Part shown: positions 1 to 6,685 of the stretch, piece by piece | Position numbering within the stretch: position 1 is the first letter of the stretch | How the letters are laid out: each line of letters begins with the position of its first letter | Source: Planctomycetota bacterium | GTDB lineage: Bacteria > Planctomycetota > Phycisphaerae > Tepidisphaerales > Tepidisphaeraceae | Assembly (NCBI GenBank): GCA_029777755.1 | Contig: JAKORQ010000474.1 | Coordinates: 1-8,649, forward strand | DNA length: 8,649 nucleotides | Direction of reading: 5' to 3' | Translations under genes and position numbers: made by a program | Notes under the pieces: model-generated | The model's input: only the letters and a program-made list of their open reading frames with translations | Told to the model about the DNA's origin: nothing | Databases searched by the model: none

Positions 1-86
1 CCCTCATACACCGTGGCTGCATCGGCTTGCATCGTCAGCCCCATTGCCGCCACCGCTCCTATCACAGATGCGATGTACCTGTTCAT
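1..86 (-). CDS. N-terminus of a secreted protein of unknown function (runs off the window)
   Basis: An ATG at 86-84 on the minus strand is preceded by GGAGAG four bases upstream and opens a frame that stays open to the window edge (28 full codons). The peptide begins MNRYIASVIGAVAAMGLTMQ and continues ADAATVYEG. This is a classic Sec signal peptide: a short basic start, a hydrophobic core at about residues 5-19 and an A-D-A cleavage motif ending near residue 24. The mature protein would start at about ATVYEG. From general knowledge, mature proteins opening with 'YEG' are common among PEP-CTERM or LamG-type secreted proteins of planctomycete and verrucomicrobial bacteria, but nine residues cannot establish this. 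The gene has its own promoter at 164-192, so it is probably a separate transcription unit from the sulfatase operon. Function is not assignable. Confidence 0.72.
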   Translation of the reverse strand, partial: MNRYIASVIGAVAAMGLTMQADAATVYE

Positions 87-117
87 ATTGCTCTCCTGTG
101 AAGTGACATGACCAAAC

Positions 118-136
118 CCTCCGCCGGCGGCGGAAG
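118..136 (-). other. GC-rich hairpin in the 5' leader of the secreted-protein gene
   Basis: On the minus strand TCCGCC (134-129) and GGCGGA (125-120) form a perfect 6-bp stem around a GCC loop, extendable by a G-T and a C-G pair. It lies in the predicted untranslated leader, roughly 20 bases after the expected transcription start and 22 bases before the Shine-Dalgarno sequence. No T-tract follows, so it is not an intrinsic terminator. It could stabilise the transcript or be incidental. Confidence 0.35.
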
Positions 137-149
137 CAGTAATCACGCA

Positions 150-187
150 ATATCAACGTTAACATAATATCTGTGAACGTTTGATAT
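150..187. promoter_or_regulatory. Paired AACGTT operator-like palindromes over the promoter
   Basis: Two AACGTT palindromes sit at 155-160 and 176-181, with CG centres 21 bp apart (two helical turns). Outer flanks mirror each other: ATATC precedes the first and TGATAT follows the second, so the whole block is a near-symmetrical inverted repeat. CG-centred palindromes with A/T-rich shoulders are the usual operator form for LacI/GalR-family regulators. One site lies between the -35 and -10 boxes and the other spans the predicted transcription start, a layout expected for repression. The regulator is not in this window. Confidence 0.5.
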
Positions 188-192
188 GACAA
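164..192 (-). promoter_or_regulatory. Sigma-70-type promoter for the secreted-protein gene
   Basis: On the minus strand the -35 box TTGTCA (192-187, five of six consensus bases) is separated by exactly 17 bases from the -10 box TATTAT (169-164, five of six). Transcription would start near 157, giving a leader of about 70 bases before the ATG at 86. The AT-rich stretch stands out from the GC-rich surroundings. It points away from the sulfatase operon and towards the gene starting at 86. The assignment rests on consensus match only. Confidence 0.6.
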
Positions 193-250
193 GCAAAATC
201 GGTTCAGTTCCACATTGAGGATCTGCATTTTTCCTTACTGCCGGCGCAGT

Positions 251-1792
251 TCACGGCAGGTACTGCCAGAAGCAGTCGCGCCCGACCGGGAATTGTGGCG
301 ACACATCCCAGACGTATCTGTTGGCGACCAGCGCCTGCTGGACTTTCTTGCGGCGCTTCACGCTGGCGGCCGCGTCGCGTTCGATCGCCTCTATGTCAAA
401 ACGTTCCTCCAGCAGCGTCCGCATCCTGTCGGCGACGGCGCGGCCATGGTCGGTGTCCGCGAGGTTGTTCCATTCGCCGGGATCGGTGCTCAGGTCAAAG
501 AGCTGCCGATCGTGCCCGGTGACATGGGTGTACTTGTAGCTGCCTTGTCGGACCATGAAGCAGGTACTGTAGACGCAGTTGGTGTGCATCTCCGAAAAGG
601 TCACGCGATCCGGCTGTGACTGTCCATCTATCAACGGAAGAAGCGTTGTGCCGTCAAACTCACCCTGCTGGATCTCCGGGTCAACCGCGCCGATGTCACA
701 CAGCGTGGGGGCAATGTCGACAAGGTTCACCGGCTCGCGCACAACCCGTCCTGCGCCTCGGCCATCGGGAAAGGAAACAACCAGCGGCACCCGCGCGGAG
801 TGCTCATAGAAGTTGCATTTCTGGATCATTCCCTTCTCGCCGAGCATCTCACCATGGTCCGAGGTGAAGACAACCACCGTGTTCCGGTCCAGGCCGTACT
901 GCCTGAGCGTGTCGAGAAGTTGGCCGAGCTTGTGGTCGATATAGCTTGTCAGGGCGTAGTAGGCGCGACGGACGACGCGCAGATCCTCAGGCTTCCTGAT
1001 GTCGATCTCGTCGGCCGAGTACATGATGTTGGCCCAGCGATCCAGCGTGGAGTATGTCTCCTCAAGGTTCTCTGGATACTCCGGCAGGTCGATATCCGCA
1101 TCTTTGTAGAGATTCCAGAACTCCTCGGGGGCGTGGAAGGGTGGATGGGGATGGTGGAACGATGCACACAGGAGAAACGGCTGATACTCCCGGCCGTTGG
1201 CGATCGCCTCGCGCTGCCTGTGTCCCTGTACACGCAGATACTCGATGGCCCGGAACTGAGTTTCCTCATCGTAGGCGAGCATGCCGTTGTAGCTGCCCAC
1301 ATGTACACCGGAGGCGAGGTACTGCCACGCGTGGCGGAAGTTGCCCGGCCTCTCGCCGAATGCGAGCGGCTGTCGCACTGGTGGACCTTCACGTGATGCC
1401 GTCCAGCGAAAGTCCGCGGGATAGATGTTGCGCACGAACCGGGCGCGGAAGCCATGAAGCTGGTCCGGGCCGACGAAGTGCATCTTGCCGCTCAGCACCG
1501 TGTCGTAACCGGCAAGCGTCAGGGCGTGGGCGAAGGTGAGGTTGTCGCTGGCCAGCGGCGCGCCGTTGTCGTACACGCCGTTGGTGGAGGTGTACTGGCC
1601 GGTCATCATGCACGCTCGCGCGGGGGCGCAGATCGGACAGGGAGAATACGCCGCGTCAAATCGCACGCCGCGCTCGGCCAGCCGATCGAGGTTTGGGGTC
1701 TTCACGATACGGTGGCCATAGGCGCCAGTGAACTGCGGCGCCAACTGGTCGGCCATTACCAGCAGAATGTTCGGTTGTTCCTGGGTTGCCAT
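251..1792 (-). CDS. Choline-sulfatase-like (BetC-type) sulfatase
   Basis: Formylglycine-dependent S1-family sulfatase of 513 residues, hydrolysing a sulfate ester. Visible motifs: metal ligands D15-Q16 in MADQ, formylglycine site C55-A-P-A-R59, K103-M-H105, H214-P-H216, S311-D-H-G314 and K325. The stretch SGKMHFVGPDQLHGF (101-115), followed by YPADFRWT (124-131), closely matches what I recall of rhizobial BetC. So does the tail from about 465, with a basic KRRKK patch and a late W-D motif that recalls the choline-sulfatase C-terminal domain. Length is close to BetC (about 510). No signal peptide: the protein starts MATQEQPNILLV, so it is probably cytoplasmic, as choline-sulfatase is. It is the last gene of the operon, 18 bases after the previous stop, with GGGA upstream. 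No bet genes (choline oxidation) are nearby, and the neighbours suggest a glycan substrate, so choline-O-sulfate as substrate is uncertain. Family is confident; substrate is not. Confidence 0.93.
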   Translation of the reverse strand: MATQEQPNILLVMADQLAPQFTGAYGHRIVKTPNLDRLAERGVRFDAAYSPCPICAPARACMMTGQYTSTNGVYDNGAPLASDNLTFAHALTLAGYDTVLSGKMHFVGPDQLHGFRARFVRNIYPADFRWTASREGPPVRQPLAFGERPGNFRHAWQYLASGVHVGSYNGMLAYDEETQFRAIEYLRVQGHRQREAIANGREYQPFLLCASFHHPHPPFHAPEEFWNLYKDADIDLPEYPENLEETYSTLDRWANIMYSADEIDIRKPEDLRVVRRAYYALTSYIDHKLGQLLDTLRQYGLDRNTVVVFTSDHGEMLGEKGMIQKCNFYEHSARVPLVVSFPDGRGAGRVVREPVNLVDIAPTLCDIGAVDPEIQQGEFDGTTLLPLIDGQSQPDRVTFSEMHTNCVYSTCFMVRQGSYKYTHVTGHDRQLFDLSTDPGEWNNLADTDHGRAVADRMRTLLEERFDIEAIERDAAASVKRRKKVQQALVANRYVWDVSPQFPVGRDCFWQYLP

Positions 1793-1810
1793 GCCTGTTC
1801 CCGCTTCCCT

Positions 1811-3304
1811 TTAGCAGCCTCGCTCCAGCACATACAGCAAACGCTCGCGAGCCGGACGATCGTTGGCCCTCTTAAGGTGATCGATCAGTCGGCCGCGCAG
1901 TTCGCGCAGGACATCCCTGTGATCCGGCGAATCTATGAGGTTGTTCATCTCGTACGGATCTGTCTGAAGGTCGTAGAGCTCGTCATCGTCATAGACTGCC
2001 GACACGTACTTGTAACGATCATTAATGATCACGCGCAGGAGCATGTCTTCGCAGTGGCCGTGATGCTCGCAGATCAGGTGATCGGGCCATGGGGCATTGC
2101 CGTCGCGACAGAGGTCCAGCAGGCTGCGGCTGTGCATCTCGGGCGGGGCCGCGATCCCGGCCGCATCGAGCATAGTGGCTGTCGCATCCATGTTGGATAC
2201 CAACTGCTTACGCACCTCTCCCGCAGGCAGTGCCGCCGGCCAGCGAATGGCCATGGGCACACGCGACACTTCCTCGGTGAATGTTGATGCCTTGTCGAAG
2301 ACGCCGCCGTGACTGGCGATGCCATCGCCATGGTCGGCCAGCCAGATCACCAGCGTATTCTCGGCCTGCCCCAGGCGATCCAGAGCTGCGAGCAAGTTAC
2401 CGATGGCCGCGTCGAGCTGCATCTGCTGTTCGTAGCAGCGGGCGAGCACCTCCTGCCAGGTGGCCCAGTCAGGCCAGCACCTTCTCGGCCGACCGTGTGT
2501 TACATCCCGGTGGATGAGATGGCGCAGCGGCCGGCCGACGCAGTCATCCTCAAATGTGGGGTATTGCGGGATAGATCGCGGATCGATTCTGCCGGCGAAC
2601 GGCTCGGTCGGATAGTAAGGCTGATGCGGTCCCCAGAAACTGGCCACCAGGCTCCAGGGCTCCTTCCCGCGCGCAAGTTTCTCCATCTCCTGTATCGCCA
2701 GGTGGGCGACAAACTGCTCCTCGTGCGCTTCAGGAGGCCCAAGAAGCACGCCCGATCCGCCCATGAAGTACCAGGGAGATTCATGGTGCAGCACGAACGT
2801 CTTGCCTTCCCAGTCGGGACGATGGAGGAAGTGCTCGATCAGCGCCCGGGCATCGCCAAACCCGCGCTGCTTTGCGTACTGGCGATACTCGTCACTCATG
2901 TAGACCTTGCCGTATTCCGGCAGGCTCCAGCCCTCAAGGCCATAGTCCCGCGGCAGACGATCGTGGCCGCAGTGCCACTTGCCAACGTAGGAATTGCGAT
3001 AGCCGGCCTGCTGGAGGTAGTGACTGTAAATGCGGGTGTCCGGTGAAAAGTCGCGCACCTGCGCCCGCGGCCACTCGGTGTTCCAGCGCAAGCCGTGGGC
3101 GCTGGGATACATCCCGGTCATCATGCTGGAGCGTGCCGGGGTGCAGAGCGGACAGACGGTGTAGGCCCGTTCAAAGCTGACTCCCTCGCGGCAAAACTGT
3201 TCATACACCGGCAGGGGGAAGTCGAACTCGCCTGGCCTGCGATGGTTAAACCATGCCTGATGGTCGGTGATGATGAACAGAATATTGGGCTTTTCCCGTG
3301 ACAT
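1811..3304 (-). CDS. Sulfatase, S1 family, cytoplasmic, substrate unknown
   Basis: Sulfatase of 497 residues when started at the ATG at 3304, which begins MSREKPNILFIITDH and has AGGGAG five bases upstream. The frame extends 27 codons further, into the preceding gene, but that extension lacks a ribosome site and looks unlike sulfatase sequence. Motifs: D14-H15 metal site, C54-T-P-A-R58 formylglycine site, K109-W-H111, G225-P-H227, A323-D-H-G-D (324-327) and K338. Near the C-terminus, ELYDLQTDPYEMNNL (442-456) is the usual sulfatase C-terminal subdomain motif. Residues 255-285, rich in Arg, His and Trp, lie before the core helices and may belong to the substrate pocket. No signal peptide is present. 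It sits 22 bases after the upstream sulfatase and 18 before the next. It is clearly a different subfamily from both neighbours, which suggests a different sulfate position or sugar. Substrate cannot be read from sequence alone. Confidence 0.93.
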   Translation of the reverse strand: MSREKPNILFIITDHQAWFNHRRPGEFDFPLPVYEQFCREGVSFERAYTVCPLCTPARSSMMTGMYPSAHGLRWNTEWPRAQVRDFSPDTRIYSHYLQQAGYRNSYVGKWHCGHDRLPRDYGLEGWSLPEYGKVYMSDEYRQYAKQRGFGDARALIEHFLHRPDWEGKTFVLHHESPWYFMGGSGVLLGPPEAHEEQFVAHLAIQEMEKLARGKEPWSLVASFWGPHQPYYPTEPFAGRIDPRSIPQYPTFEDDCVGRPLRHLIHRDVTHGRPRRCWPDWATWQEVLARCYEQQMQLDAAIGNLLAALDRLGQAENTLVIWLADHGDGIASHGGVFDKASTFTEEVSRVPMAIRWPAALPAGEVRKQLVSNMDATATMLDAAGIAAPPEMHSRSLLDLCRDGNAPWPDHLICEHHGHCEDMLLRVIINDRYKYVSAVYDDDELYDLQTDPYEMNNLIDSPDHRDVLRELRGRLIDHLKRANDRPARERLLYVLERGC

Positions 3305-3309
3305 CTTCA

Positions 3310-3315
3310 CTCCCT
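3310..3315 (-). promoter_or_regulatory. Ribosome binding site fixing the start of the middle sulfatase
   Basis: AGGGAG on the minus strand lies five bases before the ATG at 3304. It supports that start over the upstream in-frame codon at 3385, which would overlap the preceding gene by 59 bases. Confidence 0.7.
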
Positions 3316-3326
3316 GCCCGCCAACG

Positions 3327-4679
3327 CTACCAGCCGACCCAGTAGGGGTTGCCTTCCTCGTTGAGGCGGATGTTGTACTTCTCAACTATGCTGGCGGCGC
3401 TTTCGAACGTGTCTTCCGCGAACTTGAGCTTGCGCTGAAGGCGGCCTTCCAGTTCCATCCGCAATGACTCGCTGCCAGGATCATTCACCAGGTTTCGCAA
3501 CTGGTATGGATCGGAATCATTGTCGTACAGCAGCCACGGCCCATTCAGGTCGCGCACGTAGGTATAGCGATCGGTGCGAATGCCACGGTACTCCCGGCAT
3601 CGCTCATTGGTATCGCGCTCGCGGAAGGGCACGTAGCAGGTCAGCAGTGCGCCATCGGTGGCAACTTCATCTTCGCCACGGATCGCCGGCGAGAAGTCAA
3701 TCCCCTGAACCGTCTCGGGAATCGCGATTCCACACAGCCCCAGCATGGTGGGCATGATGTCCGGTGCATCGATGGGCGTGCGGCTGCTGCGGGGCGCTTT
3801 GCCAAGCCCGGCCGGCCAGCGCAGCAGGAAGGGCACATGCACGCTCTCTTCCCAGGGCCACTGCTTGTACCAGCGGCCCTGCGAACCGAGCATGTCGCCA
3901 TGGTCGCTGGTGAGAACCACGATGGTGTTGTCGGCCACACCTGCCGACTCCAGCGCATTGAGCACCACCGCAAAGCACTCATCCAGCGCCGACACATGGG
4001 CGTAATAGCCTGCCAGGTTCTGCCGGGCGCGCTGGGCCGTTTCCGCTGGGACGTTCGGCCGAAGCTGGATCGCCTCCGCGTCGTACATGGCGCGGAAACG
4101 CTCAGGTGCCATGTGGTAGGGATGATGCGGTGGTCCCCACGATAGCATCAGGGCAAACGGCGAATTATCGCCTGCCTGCTCACGGATGAACCGTCCTGCC
4201 TCCTGTGCCTGGGCCATGGCGTCGTAGCCTTCCCAGCAGCGTTTTTCTGTCTCATCGTCAGCGTAGTAGGTGGACTTGTTGTAGTTGTGGCAGCAGCCGT
4301 AGGCGCGCCAGAACTGGAAGCCGAGCCGATTGGACTGGGGAATCGGGGCGGCCCGGTCATGCAGCTCAAGATGCCACTTCCCGATGTAGGCAGTGCGGTA
4401 GCCTGCGCGGGCAAACGCCTCACCAAATCCCACCGGATTGGAGATGATCTTCTGATCGTTCGCCAGCATGCCATGGCGCAATGGATACTGCCCCGTGAGC
4501 AGGGCGGCCCGATACGGTGAGCATACCGGGTAGCCGGAGATCGCGTTGGTGAACTGAAAGCTGCGCTCGGCAAAGCGATCCATGACGGGCGTCTTGACCT
4601 GCGAATTGCCGGCAAAACCGGCCGCCTGTGCCCGCCACTGATCGGCAAAGATGTACACCAGGTTAGGTCGATCGTTCAT
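3327..4679 (-). CDS. Sulfatase, S1 family, first of three in tandem
   Basis: Sulfatase of 450 residues counted from the ATG at 4679 (MNDRPNLVYIFADQW). GGGA lies nine bases upstream; an in-frame ATG at 4694 would add five residues with a worse-placed ribosome site. Motifs: A12-D-Q14 metal site, C53-S-P-Y-R57 formylglycine site with LLTGQYP after it, K101-W-H103, G182-P-P-H185, S258-D-H-G-D (259-262) and K272. The C-terminal region has LLYDNDSDPYQLRNLV (383-398), the standard motif of the small subdomain. Cysteine pairs at 129-130 (GCCHNYN) and Tyr-rich 134-140 form an unusual insert near the substrate side. No signal peptide or membrane segment is visible, so a cytoplasmic location is likely. 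It is 42 bases downstream of the esterase gene and 22 upstream of the next sulfatase. Family certain; specific substrate not assignable. Confidence 0.93.
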   Translation of the reverse strand: MNDRPNLVYIFADQWRAQAAGFAGNSQVKTPVMDRFAERSFQFTNAISGYPVCSPYRAALLTGQYPLRHGMLANDQKIISNPVGFGEAFARAGYRTAYIGKWHLELHDRAAPIPQSNRLGFQFWRAYGCCHNYNKSTYYADDETEKRCWEGYDAMAQAQEAGRFIREQAGDNSPFALMLSWGPPHHPYHMAPERFRAMYDAEAIQLRPNVPAETAQRARQNLAGYYAHVSALDECFAVVLNALESAGVADNTIVVLTSDHGDMLGSQGRWYKQWPWEESVHVPFLLRWPAGLGKAPRSSRTPIDAPDIMPTMLGLCGIAIPETVQGIDFSPAIRGEDEVATDGALLTCYVPFRERDTNERCREYRGIRTDRYTYVRDLNGPWLLYDNDSDPYQLRNLVNDPGSESLRMELEGRLQRKLKFAEDTFESAASIVEKYNIRLNEEGNPYWVGW

Positions 4680-4721
4680 GTGCACAAATCCCATTCCATA
4701 GCCAGGAGGTGCGATCGTGCT

Positions 4722-6641
4722 CTATCGCGACTCACTTAACGCCACCGGCACATCCACGAAGGCCGCGGCCGGGTAGCCCGCACCGTTGACCAGGCTGCCG
4801 CCCACGTCGCAACGATAGGCGTAGCACACCGCCGCATCCCCTTGTGGGGCGCTCTCAAGGTCCAGCAGCACGCGCTGGCCCTCCGCGTTTATGGTCACTT
4901 TGCTGATCTTCACGAATCCGCCGTCCCTGAATCCACGGTGTGTGGAGTCTTTCACAAACCATTCATCCGCAGCTTCCTGGCCGCTCAGTCCCTGTGCATT
5001 GGTGAACGCAACTGCAATCTGCCTGCGATCAGGCCGGGTGAAGTAAACATCCTCAAGCACCGGCCCGGGAGAGCGAAGCTCGCCGCTGCGCTCTCGCTCT
5101 ATCATCTGGGCGCCCACCTGCCTGCCCAGCGCGATGTAGCTGTGGGTGAGCAGGTGGATCTTGTCTCCCTGGTGGATGTCGTACGGGATGGTCGCGTACA
5201 GCACGCTGTTGGGGTCAGTCAGCACGAACTGTCTCTGCGCCTCGCGGATGACGGCAAAGTGGTCATCCTTGTGCCAGCCATACTTCCCGAGTTGGCAGAT
5301 GCCGACCATCATCTGCGGATTGTCGGCCGCCTCGCGGACCTTGTCGGTCAGCAGCTTGAGTCGCGACCGGTAGGCATCGCGCGCCTCCTGGCCGAGGAAG
5401 AAGTCGGACTCACCCTGGTACCAGAGAAAAACGGCCGCCTTCTTCCCATGCTTCTCGATGAGCGGACGAAGAGAGTAAATGTCCGATCCATCGGGCGTGA
5501 GGAACCAGGTGATCGGGGTTGAGCCCTGTGCAATGCCCATCATTCCCACCGGCACGCCGGTCTCCTGATAGAACATCTGGGCCGCCGTCACCCATGCGCC
5601 GACGGTATGCTCAAAGAAGCCGTCGCGTGCGACAGTCCATTCGCGGATGCCATAGCGAGGCTCAAGGCACTGCACTCCCGGCATAGGTTTGGCCCCCATG
5701 CTCTGCTCGCCTCCGGTACCGACTGCGTTGCTCTGGCCGGAGATGATCCACAGGTCGCCAACATAGATGTTGTTGAACGTCCGCGTCTTGCCTGCCGTCG
5801 AGAATCGCACTTCATACGGGCCGCCCACGGGCACATCGGTGATGGCAAAACTCGCCGGGGCGCCAGAGAAACTGCCGGATGAGTTGATGATCGTCTGGCC
5901 GTCCTTCGTCACGCTTGCCTGCCATTGGCCGGCAGGCGCACCGTCGATTACCTGGAAGGTCACTTCGCCGGCCTGCTTGCTGGATCGCTGGAACACCTGG
6001 CCATCGGAAATGCCGTTGATGACAAGTGAGCTTGCAGGATCCCCGGAGATCGTGATCTCGAAATCCTTCCTCGCCAGTTCCTTCCGCTCTCCCGGGCCAG
6101 TGCGCTCAACGCAGATGGTGAAAGGATACTTGCCCGGCGGCAGGGGCAGGGCGGCGGGCAGCTTCACCGGTCCCTTGTCTGTTAATGGAAACGCCGTAAG
6201 CCCCTCGGGGCGATAGCCGAACTCCATCTTCACACGCGATGAGGCCATCCCGCCGGCATTGCCGTGGGAGGCATAGACGTACTGCCGCCAGATCGGAGAT
6301 CCGGATTCATCCATCTCGGCGAGGGTGTTGGCGCTGGCCCATTCATGCCCCTTGCCCTCAACCCAGACCCGGTATCGCACGTGATCCTTGTCTGTAAACG
6401 TAGTGTTCCACTTGATGTGGGCCATGATGAAGCCTTCGCCGTACCGCAGCGCAGGCGGGGTGGCCATCAGGCGCACCCTGGCGTCGTAGAACATTACCGA
6501 AAGCTTCATGGCCGACTGCTCGGAAGGCTGCTGGGAACTGTTGGCCGCCTGCGCCAGGCAGCGGCCTGGCAGACATGCCACCAGCGGGATGGCCGGCGCC
6601 AGCGCAAGGACGGCCCTGAACCAGGGAGATCGCAAAGACAT
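4722..6641 (-). CDS. Exported SASA-type SGNH carbohydrate O-acetylesterase
   Basis: 639-residue protein of the sialate O-acetylesterase-like family (SASA), which removes acetyl groups from sugars. The SGNH motifs are clear: G-D-L-W-I-I-S-G-Q-S-N with nucleophile S304, W-Y-Q-G-E-S-D at 407-413, and D493-K-I-H496 for the acid and histidine of the triad. The N-terminus is exported. A hydrophobic core (residues 9-22) ends in L-V-A-C (C23), which fits a lipobox, and an A-Q-A signal peptidase I site follows at 30-32, so lipoprotein or free secreted form is open. Residues about 46-200 form an extra beta-rich region, 205-295 a beta-sandwich typical before SASA domains, and 525-639 a C-terminal beta domain. 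ATG at 6641 is chosen because GGAG is six bases upstream; a GTG one codon earlier is only three bases from it. Sialic acid itself need not be the substrate: family members also deacetylate xylan and other plant or algal glycans. Confidence 0.88.
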   Translation of the reverse strand: MSLRSPWFRAVLALAPAIPLVACLPGRCLAQAANSSQQPSEQSAMKLSVMFYDARVRLMATPPALRYGEGFIMAHIKWNTTFTDKDHVRYRVWVEGKGHEWASANTLAEMDESGSPIWRQYVYASHGNAGGMASSRVKMEFGYRPEGLTAFPLTDKGPVKLPAALPLPPGKYPFTICVERTGPGERKELARKDFEITISGDPASSLVINGISDGQVFQRSSKQAGEVTFQVIDGAPAGQWQASVTKDGQTIINSSGSFSGAPASFAITDVPVGGPYEVRFSTAGKTRTFNNIYVGDLWIISGQSNAVGTGGEQSMGAKPMPGVQCLEPRYGIREWTVARDGFFEHTVGAWVTAAQMFYQETGVPVGMMGIAQGSTPITWFLTPDGSDIYSLRPLIEKHGKKAAVFLWYQGESDFFLGQEARDAYRSRLKLLTDKVREAADNPQMMVGICQLGKYGWHKDDHFAVIREAQRQFVLTDPNSVLYATIPYDIHQGDKIHLLTHSYIALGRQVGAQMIERERSGELRSPGPVLEDVYFTRPDRRQIAVAFTNAQGLSGQEAADEWFVKDSTHRGFRDGGFVKISKVTINAEGQRVLLDLESAPQGDAAVCYAYRCDVGGSLVNGAGYPAAAFVDVPVALSESR

Positions 6642-6647
6642 CACTTA

Positions 6648-6651
6648 CTCC
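6648..6651 (-). promoter_or_regulatory. Ribosome binding site of the esterase gene
   Basis: GGAG on the minus strand, six bases before the ATG at 6641. It favours that ATG over the adjacent in-frame GTG at 6644. The 44-base gap to the upstream stop also contains a weak AAGCA/TGCTT stem but no terminator. Confidence 0.6.
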
Positions 6652-6685
6652 ATTTGATCAAGCACACGCCGCTGCTTCCACCGCG

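Noticed and set aside
238..259. Inverted repeat CTGCCG/CGGCAG across the operon's last stop codon, considered as a terminator
   Set aside because: The stem is only 6 bp with a 10-base loop, includes the stop codon, and on the minus strand is followed by TAAGGAAAAA, not a T-run.
1454..2287. Long plus-strand open frame opposite two sulfatases
   Set aside because: It spans the junction of two confidently assigned minus-strand genes, shows no domain sense, and long antisense frames are expected from GC-rich codon use. The plus-strand frames at 800-1396, 2309-3046 and 4842-5522 fail for the same reasons.
3305..3385. 27-codon N-terminal extension of the middle sulfatase
   Set aside because: It overlaps the coding end of the preceding sulfatase, is Ser/Thr/Gly-rich without signal-peptide features, and the ATG at 3304 has a good ribosome site.
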